DNA of 64,000 nucleotides from the NCBI GenBank assembly GCA_001929475.1, contig LXFE01000515.1, positions 1 through 64,000 on the forward strand, given 5' to 3'. Below, in pieces: positions 57,301 through 64,000 of the stretch. The notes below the pieces were generated by a model. That model was not told the origin of the DNA. It made no database searches and saw only the letters and a list, made by a program, of their open reading frames with translations. The position numbers and the translations under genes are program-made. Numbering within the stretch: position 1 is the first letter of the stretch; each line of letters begins with the position of its first letter. The DNA is from Neolecta irregularis DAH-3. Taxonomy: Eukaryota; Ascomycota; Neolectomycetes; Neolectales; Neolectaceae.

Positions 57301-57651
57301 ATGAACATGTACTCTTCAATGGGTATGTGTAAAACGGTAGCTAATACGCTCTTCGATCCATAGCTCCAAGCACCATTTTTTATGACATAGCTATCCCTAG
57401 CCTGTCAGTTCTGTTGATGAAGCATAAACTTTTACCAGGATGTCGTGTAAAGAAGTGCTACTACGGTAAGAAATTTCCATTTGATGGCATCAAAGCGAGT
57501 CTGTAACGGTCGATATAACAACCAGAGACCAAGCAATAGCGGGAGAGTATAAAGGAGATGACTGAAGAGGGTCAATACTGCAATACATAAGACAGACTCA
57601 CATCTGCAAGTAAGCACTTGGGAAAGCTGTAGGTTCGGCTTGTCGAAACAT
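54373..57651 (-). CDS. crtYB-GPI14: Continuous frame: lycopene cyclase/phytoene synthase fused to GPI mannosyltransferase I (PIG-M)
   Basis: Six exons (57651-57602, 57561-57436, 57396-56157, 56120-54720, 54682-54575, 54537-54373) form one frame of 1029 aa. Residues 1 to about 235 are the membrane lycopene cyclase repeats (HIPIEEYMF, YLPIEEAIFF). Residues about 250-607 are phytoene synthase, with ALCRIADDIVDE and LVNISRDILTDA. Without any stop, PIG-M follows from about residue 615: a membrane segment, then YTDVDYFVFSDAA (the DXD motif) and YRYTPLLAWMLYPN. PIG-M could also start alone at the in-frame ATG at 55694 (415 aa, a normal length). Introns are 40, 39, 36, 37 and 37 nt. Both halves look intact. 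Fusion versus two overlapping transcripts is open. Confidence 0.82.
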
Positions 57652-58880
57652 TGGTCGCTCGTGGAGATGCTAGTTTGAGCGAATAACTGGTTGAGGCTTG
57701 AAAATGTTGTACAGAGCAATGTGCCTCTTTCATTTAATCATCCCGTCGTTCTGTTTCACGTAATTATCGCGAGGTGGAATCTCAGTGCTGTCCAAGAGGC
57801 AAATTGCAAACTGGGACTCGATCCGATCACGATCTCCACATCTCGAACAGTCTAAACGTCTTCCGGTGACCTGAATATCCGCAGACATGTTTATTTGTTT
57901 ATATACATAAAATGACAAATACCGTCGTAACCCCCCGGAGCGGATGTATTAGCATTCTAACTAAACTTGATATTGTATTGCATAATAGATTCGTTCCATT
58001 TGGAACTTCGTGAAAATCTACAATTCTGACATTCGGTGTAGCGGTTTTTGTCGGGTTCGGATGCCAATGAACCTGTTCCAAACGAATTTGACAACCCTCG
58101 AATTCAGGACTCCACTACAACCAAAGCTTACTACCATTACTTTACGAATATAATCCTATTCACGTGCTTGCTCTGCTTACATGGTACTCTATTGCGCTTA
58201 TTTAGGTTGTGCCGACTCGTTAGGTTTTAGGAAGAGTATTCCATTATGGCGTTGACGCAGTCCTCGTCTCGGCTCTGCTAGCGAGCATTAAGCGGTCTAC
58301 TGGGCTCCAGTAGGATACAAAACTCTCATGGGATGAGACTAACAGTTTCAAGGGTAAAGACTGAGACCATCAACAACAACGAGATCAAAAGAGCAATGAC
58401 TCGTTACTTGGACGTGGGTGAATGGGTCTTGAACACAAGTATCGCCTTCATGGCAACATCTTCCTACTTTGAAAGGAAGCAGTGAGTTCAAAAACCCAGC
58501 GGCTTGCTAGTTATGATGAATGTAATATCTCACCATCATCGGTCATTTCGGTAACTGAGAAACTCTGAAGGATGGGATCAGATAATATATTGATTATCTT
58601 TTTGCTAGTCAAACGAGGAAGTCTATATAATGGACACCTATTTCTATATGCTTTATGAATGTCATTTTACAAAATATGCGCCTCGTTCCTTGCTACCTTT
58701 CACCATGGAATCCTCCAAAATATCACTCGTAGATCATCTGCTGACAGATTCATCGAATTTGGTTCGCGCTGAAAGCTGTCTTTGCCAGAGGACTGCTAAT
58801 GCTTGGTGCAAATTGCAGAGATTTTCGGCGAGCAATTTCAACCTTCTTCAGAATGTTTATATTAAGAGGACAGAACAAGG
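57652..58880. other. 1.2-kb intergenic region
   Basis: Upstream of the carotenoid gene. Small frames at 57730-57918 (minus, containing CSRCGDRDRIE) and 58630-58884 (plus) have no recognised family. A GC-richer stretch lies at about 58240-58310. No RNA gene is supported. Confidence 0.4.
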
Positions 58881-61327
58881 CTAAAAGTAATCAGCATTCA
58901 TGGGCTTGTAAATACGACGATTACTTTTTCCCGGACATGTCTGCGGAACTCGTGCTAGAGTAGGGGCGTCCTTGGCAGCTGGAGTTACATCGGCGATGGT
59001 TGACAAGGTTTTGGTTTCCATAGATTTACGGCGCTGAGAGATCAACAAATGAGCGTGCATGCTTGGATCCTACTCTATGACTGTAGGGGATTTGTTCAAC
59101 ACTGATCTCGAAGCCAGCTTCTTCGACTTGACGGCCTACTTTCTCACAGGCCATAACCCATGATAATCCGACGCATTTAACAGCTCCATTCGTTTCTTTG
59201 ATCTTGGCTAACGTTCGCGGACTTCCGTCCTTGAAGATTACATGAGTAATATTATGATTGCTCCTATCATGATTGCTATTCCATGACTTAGCAATTCGAC
59301 CGCCGAGGGATTTGATCAAATCGACGAAAGGCGCTGAAGCATCGTCCCCGTCAACTAATCAAAGTTAGCACTGACACGTGTATGCAAAAATTACTGGTTC
59401 GCACATCGAGATAAACAACGATGTTCTGCAATACACTGTGTCTATCTACCAGACCATCTGGTGTCGCGTAAAGTTCAGCTTTTATGGGCGATAGCTCCGT
59501 TGTTGCCGATTTTGATTTTCGAAGAGGTTTTGAACGTACCGGCAGGACATCATTATTATCTTGGTGAGGGAATTCAAAGGAATTCAGAGATTCCAGTTGA
59601 GTGGTATTAGTAGTTTTGCTTTTTTGGGAAGATTTATATTCGGAGTTGTGTGTGACTGGGGTCAGTTGATCTTGAGGACTATCTTTCAGACAAGTCTCGA
59701 GCGCAGGCGGTGAGGTTCGCTTCGATTTGCTCCCAAGTCGGAGATCGGAGAAAGAATAACGCAGCGGATCAATTGGAACCAATTTGTCCGAAAAATATAA
59801 AGTATCTGGTAGTATGTCGCTGGCCGGACCACATTCAGTACTCAAAGGCGATGATGCACTTCGAGATCTCGTCAATCGAGGTAGTTTACTTTCTGAGGTC
59901 AAGACATTCGAGAATTCCGAGGTGTCAGAACCTGAATGACGGTGATATAAAGACACTTCGGCCGTTTCATTTTCTCTCAAATATTCCAAGGGTTTTGTTT
60001 TATGGCGAAGACAGCTACGAGGAGTTTTGACGGTAGTACTTGGCAATCTTTGGGCTGGAGGTTCTGTCGCCGTGATGACGCCCACTTCTTCGGAATCGAT
60101 TGTAGCTAAACTACTCAGAGACTTCCTTCGTAATGCTAACCGAGACCCATCTTTAGGTAAGGATCGCGGAGGAGTTTGAATCTGTACCGTTTTTCGCTTC
60201 AATGCTCGAGGTGGAGAATCGTCCGTATAATGCTCGGACTCGACTGGAATATCTATGATTTTTTGATTATATATGCTATTTGGCATGGTGCGAGATTCTG
60301 CACTTTTCTTGTGCTTGAGTAAAGGCGAGGGCGATATCTGTTCCTCTACCTCTGATGGAGATCGACTTGGACTTCGACTTCGGTATAATCTGTTGAAGAC
60401 GCCATCGCTTTCTTCACATGGCTCTGAAGAAGATGAAATATGCCGAGAAGATGGTTTATTTCGGGTTGGTCGCGATGGAGTTTCGTCAGCATCCTTCAAA
60501 GGAACGAAGAAATCCAACGACTTGTTCGTCTTGAGAATGGACTTCGTGACATGCAGAGAACTGTCTTCAGCTTCGCGGGTTTGATCTCGTGCAAGAGTGG
60601 CGGGGTTCAATATTCGCAAAGGTTTTGATAACGGAGTTTGATGTCTTGGCTGAATCCTTGTTGGGCTACCCATTCTTCTATTTGATTTTGGTATTTCTGG
60701 AAGAACGTAGTTGTCCTCGAATATGTCCGATTCAACATCAACGAACGGTGTCTTAGTGCGAATTGGGCTTCCCATCCGTCCAGGGGTATTATGAATTTCC
60801 TTTGGTGCCTCAATGAGCTGATCCAACTGAATTTCGGTCAAATTATGCGGGATTCTACGTGAAGGACCTCCGAGCTTGGAGAAGTTTTGCGGTGCCAAGT
60901 GCGTATTGGAAATCCGTTGACTCAATGAATCGATCGAAGATAAGGATGTAGTTTGTCGAAGAGGTTTTCGAAGACTTGATCGAGTGGCCAACTCTGGTTC
61001 TTCAGCATTCTTTTTCGAGGTTGTAGCAGGCGTCATGGAAACTCTTGTCGGACCGGAAGCGAGACCTTTGTTCGGTACTGGGTCATTGTTCTCTTTTCCA
61101 ATAGAGGGCTTAGAACGTCTGAGGGATGCTGTTGCTTGGGCTTTAACCGGGAACCTTTGAGCTTTTCCCAAACCGCCTCTTTGTAACTCTAGTTGGTCGT
61201 TGCCCGAATAAATTGTAGTCTTCTTTCGACCCTTCCATTCGTATTTAATACGCCATTCCGGCTCAACGTGTTCCTCTTTAGCCCTTGCTCGAGTCATTAT
61301 TCGTCGTTCTGATTGTTGGCTGGTCAT
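58881..61327 (-). CDS. BRCT-domain protein, microcephalin-like
   Basis: Exons 61327-59395, 59354-59074 and 59033-58881 give 788 aa. The first 630 residues are disordered and rich in S, P, R and K, with many SP and TP sites (SPIRTKTP, RSRSPSRSPSE) that suggest cell-cycle phosphorylation. One BRCT domain follows: VVYLDVRTIDGD, FVDLIKSLGGRIAKSW, ITHVIFKDGSPRTLAKI and VKCVGLSWVMACEKVGRQV. The last exon encodes RRKSMETKTLSTIADVTPAA. Both introns are 40 nt. A nuclear DNA-damage or chromosome-condensation role is inferred from the single-BRCT fungal family resembling MCPH1. Confidence 0.78.
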
Positions 61328-62119
61328 TTCGATCCAATGACGAGCAATAGGGGAGTCACTTTTGGTGGAAGGGGTTTGTTGTTTACAAAACGAGTTTGAA
61401 TTTTTGTTCTGGTCAAACACCGACACGCGGTGCGAACATGGTCCGGCAAAGACTTGATATGCGTCATTCTAATAAATCTCGCCCCTATATAGAGTCTTCC
61501 TATGTTTAGTTATTCTATCAATTTTTGCACAAGCTTCAACGCAGACTGAGTTTCCAATGGTGTTTAGCGCGTTCTGTTGCCAAGATAACATGTGAAATAA
61601 AAGGCAGTAGGAATTCACTCTAGCCTTGCGATTTTTGCTTGCGCTAAGTATTGAAGCTTGAGGTCCTGAAGCAAATCAAGGTTCATATTTGCGATTTCAG
61701 GATCGCTTCCCGCTGAAGTCTCATGCCTACCCAAGACTTTCGTCTAAGGGAAATTAGATTTTGACTGCGAGCTGCTTTGGAATTCAGACAATGAATTCTA
61801 GATTTTGTTGTAATACAAATCCAGTTTTCTCACCAGTCTTAGCTTTATTGCATTTTGAAGTTTATAAATGTTTTAGTCATACCTCGTGTGTACACCTGTG
61901 AAACAATTACTTGTGGTCCTCTGCACTCACCGCTCCTCAGGCGACTCAACAAGATTCAGATTCATCAATCTATGCCTGTGGCGATGTGGCCCGTATCTAA
62001 AATACAGGCCGATTCAAGAGACCCATAATTAGCCATCAAGCACGAATAAGCGAAAACAGAACATCATCCCGAGGGTCCATACTAGAGTAGATAAGGGGTA
62101 GCTAAAAGTACCCTTGTAA
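61328..62119. other. Intergenic (0.8 kb)
   Basis: Between the BRCT gene start and the EF-hand gene stop. AT-rich, with no gene seen. An open minus-strand stretch directly upstream of 61327 begins with GTG and is probably 5' untranslated sequence. Confidence 0.45.
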
Positions 62120-63512
62120 TTAAAAAACAGAACCCAACATATCTATCCATTGACACAAGACAGCATTTCCTTCGTCTTCCACGACCTTTTGAAAATCTTC
62201 CCATCCCAGTCTTTTGTTTGGATAATCTGCAAATATTTTATCAACGAGTTCGTGAGCGGAAAGAAGAGCAGTTTGTTCCATGACAGCTGCATATTCTTCG
62301 TTCATGTGAGAGTGCGACTGCCGAGGCGGGATTAAAGGCATTGTCAAGCTTTTTTCTCGGTGTCGAGCATCTGCAGAAACCGGAGTTACATTGAATGTTG
62401 TAGAAATCGGATTTGAACCATGGCCAGTGGTTTCTTGAAGAGTGGCAGCATCAACATATTCATCCGCCAACATCGATTTAATAACGTCCTGAACAAGACT
62501 TCGAGAAAGAGTGTGCTGGGCTTTAAGCATTTCAAGAACCTGGGTTTTTGAAATAAAGTCTTTGTTTTCCCAATTGTATCCATTGAAAACAGCTTCCCTT
62601 AGTCAGAGTCTTGTTGCTGATAATACCTCTCACTTTTTCTATATGATCTGTCTTTCCCGTCAAAATGTGAATTCCGCGAAGATACTCTGTAAAAGAGATA
62701 ACTCCATCATCATCCTGATCGTAAAATGAGAATAAGCGATGAAAAACAAGATTTGAAGCTTGTCCTAGTTGTCCTAAACAAGCGAGAAACGCAATCTTAT
62801 CAATCCCACAATTAATCCCAAGGTTGTCCTCGCAATTTACAGACGCGATACAGCTGAACTGATCATAGGCAGCATCAAGCTCGGGCTCCTTGTCTTTCGT
62901 CAGAGGAAAGAGGATAAATAGATCTACCATATCCCATCTCTTCAAGTGTTTTCTTTTGTTCCTTTGTTAATCGTGGAGGAACAACAAGATTAGGATTGCC
63001 TAGACATTATTTTGAATTCATCCCTTGATCTAACCAGGATATGCAGGTTTAATGATAGTTTTTGGATTACCTAGAGTAGGTAATGGAATGCGAACTTTGA
63101 AAAATAAATGACTCTTAGCATGAGTTGAGATCGCTTCACATTGATCGCAAAGATCGTAATCTACGCAGTTTGAGCATCGATATCGAACCCCGCGAATCGG
63201 AGAAACATTGCACGAATTACAGCTTATACCGCGATGAACATATCCTTCCTTTTTTGCGTGATCCTACTGGTCAAGGTAAAGCACTCTGACCCAAACCTCT
63301 GCAATGTGATAAAGCAGCTTTAATAGTTGTTCCTCATCACTGGGATTCGAAGGTAGTGCTGCTGAAGCTCCGTTTGAGGTTTGTGACGAATGTTCGTACG
63401 TTTCTGGAGAAGGACGCAGATGGAGATTTCTGGCGAAAGCCCGATATATCTGAACTACAGCGATGGCTCCGATAACGCTGCTTGCTGCTATGATATATGG
63501 TTTCCGGAGCAT
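62120..63512 (-). CDS. EF-hand and ZZ zinc-finger protein with N-terminal membrane anchor
   Basis: Conserved fungal calcium-binding protein of unknown role. Exons 63512-63297, 63263-63035, 62999-62928, 62893-62627 and 62592-62120 give 418 aa. A hydrophobic segment near the N-terminus (IIAASSVIGAIAVVQIY) is followed by a ZZ finger (CNSC, CSNCVDYDLCDQC). A canonical EF-hand comes next (FYDQDDDGVISFTEYL). A degenerate second one includes FNGYNWENKDFISKTQVLEM. The C-terminal helical part is low in complexity. Introns are 33, 35, 34 and 34 nt. The ATG at 63512 is the first in frame. The longer open frame begins with TTG. Confidence 0.83.
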
Positions 63513-63675
63513 TACATAGTTATAGAATCCAAAGAGGTTTCTGTGGAGCCCACTTATATAAGTTACAAGCCGCACCAAGTTACTGCTCTGGTTTTACAGT
63601 TTTCATTGTCAATTCGACCTAGAAGACTAGAACACATAGTGCTTTTACTTATATATTGATTATTTTTTGATATAT

Positions 63676-64000
63676 TCAAACATGAGCCCAGGCCGTCCTG
63701 CGAGCAAGAAGAGCGCCTGCATAAAAAACTCCGAGCCCTGTGATCAAAAGACCGCCATAGGCGGCCGTTGTAAGTAGTCTGCCTTGCCTTTCGCTTTTTT
63801 TCTTTGCCTCAGAATATGGTTTATTACTGAAACTGACCATCGTATACAAAGGAACAACTCCAAGGCTAGGCACTCGTGCGTACAAAAACTCCTCAATTTT
63901 CTTCCGAAGCAGATATGATCTTCTCGTAACTCCAGCTCGCATCTCGACGAAGTTCTGCATTGCGAGATCGCAAATAGCATTGAGATCGACTTTTCTGGAA
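63676..64000 (-). CDS. BNA4: Kynurenine 3-monooxygenase, C-terminal part (cut by window end)
   Basis: The frame enters from beyond 64000 and ends at 63676. The visible 107 or so residues match the C-terminus of kynurenine 3-monooxygenase, the flavin enzyme of the mitochondrial outer membrane that makes 3-hydroxykynurenine for NAD synthesis. They include KVDLNAICDLAMQNFVEMR, LLRKKIEEFLYARVP, VPLYTMVSFSNKPYSEA and a final hydrophobic anchor around AAYGGLLITGLGVFYAGALL. An AG at about 63994 could be a splice acceptor. The FAD-binding N-terminus lies outside the window. Confidence 0.85.
   Translation of the reverse strand, partial: SRKVDLNAICDLAMQNFVEMRAGVTRRSYLLRKKIEEFLYARVPSLGVVPLYTMVSFSNKPYSEAKKKSERQGRLLTTAAYGGLLITGLGVFYAGALLARRTAWAHV

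Noticed and set aside
57730-57918. Minus-strand small frame with a C-x2-C motif upstream of the carotenoid gene
   Set aside because: No family, no splice partners, and it sits where the leader or promoter of the next gene should be.
58630-58884. Plus-strand frame of 84 aa ending beside the BRCT gene stop
   Set aside because: Its composition is unremarkable, no family was recognised, and its end overlaps the BRCT stop codon.
1-64000. CRISPR arrays, bacterial operons, tRNA or rRNA genes
   Set aside because: The window is fungal nuclear DNA. I found no spaced repeat array and no tRNA or rRNA signature, although weak tRNAs could escape a reading by eye.

Overview
The window reads as nuclear DNA of a filamentous-type ascomycete fungus. 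The evidence is fungal-specific proteins (Ame1/CENP-U-like, Ppc89-like, an Atg31-like protein, a bifunctional lycopene cyclase/phytoene synthase, SWP1, BNA4) and several spliceosomal introns in most genes. I rebuilt exon structures by hand. In every multi-exon model the summed coding length is a multiple of three. About 112 introns result, nearly all 31-45 nt long, and seven of them need a GC instead of a GT donor. The genome is compact: start codons of divergent genes lie as close as 35-45 bp, and one pair of convergent stop codons is 3 bp apart. I cannot name the lineage. Tiny introns, high gene density and carotenoid genes would suit an early-diverging ascomycete, but that is only a guess.

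Layout. 1-17 kb: serine/threonine dehydratase (-), TRAX (+), Ame1-like kinetochore protein (-), twin-cysteine protein (+), isoaspartyl peptidase (-), URI/Bud27 (-), TFB3 (+), Ppc89/Cep57-like spindle-pole protein (-), F-box protein (+), HSL-type lipase (-), then a transposon patch with a 451-bp hAT-like MITE. 17-32 kb: phospholipase B (-), mitoribosomal S8 (-), cytochrome b5 protein (+), a 1125-aa coiled-coil protein (-), a bZIP factor (+) and a TPO5/UGA4-like permease (+), with wide gaps. 33-39 kb: a packed block of THYN1 (-), TMEM70/186-like (+), KDEL-tagged FKBP (-), an unknown protein (-), SWP1 (+), coactosin (+) and SRR1-like (-). 39-41.4 kb: a gene-poor patch with a quasi-palindromic repeat and a broken GC-rich coding block. 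41.4-54 kb: F-box (-), ERG9 (-), CDF transporter (+), CAC2 (+), kinesin-5 (+), Atg31-like (-), PIN-like (+). 54-64 kb: a continuous reading frame joining a carotenoid cyclase/synthase to the GPI mannosyltransferase PIG-M (-), a BRCT protein (-), an EF-hand/ZZ protein (-) and the 3' end of kynurenine 3-monooxygenase (-).

Most genes are single-copy housekeeping genes (mitosis, chromatin, transcription, ER lipid and glycan synthesis, mitochondria) with no operon-like logic. The observation most worth following is the crtYB/PIG-M fused frame at 54373-57651. The next are the high share of GC-AG introns, introns of 31-32 nt, a coactosin gene whose stop codon sits alone after its last intron, micro-exons of 7 and 11 nt, and the hAT-like MITE with perfect 8-bp target-site duplications.
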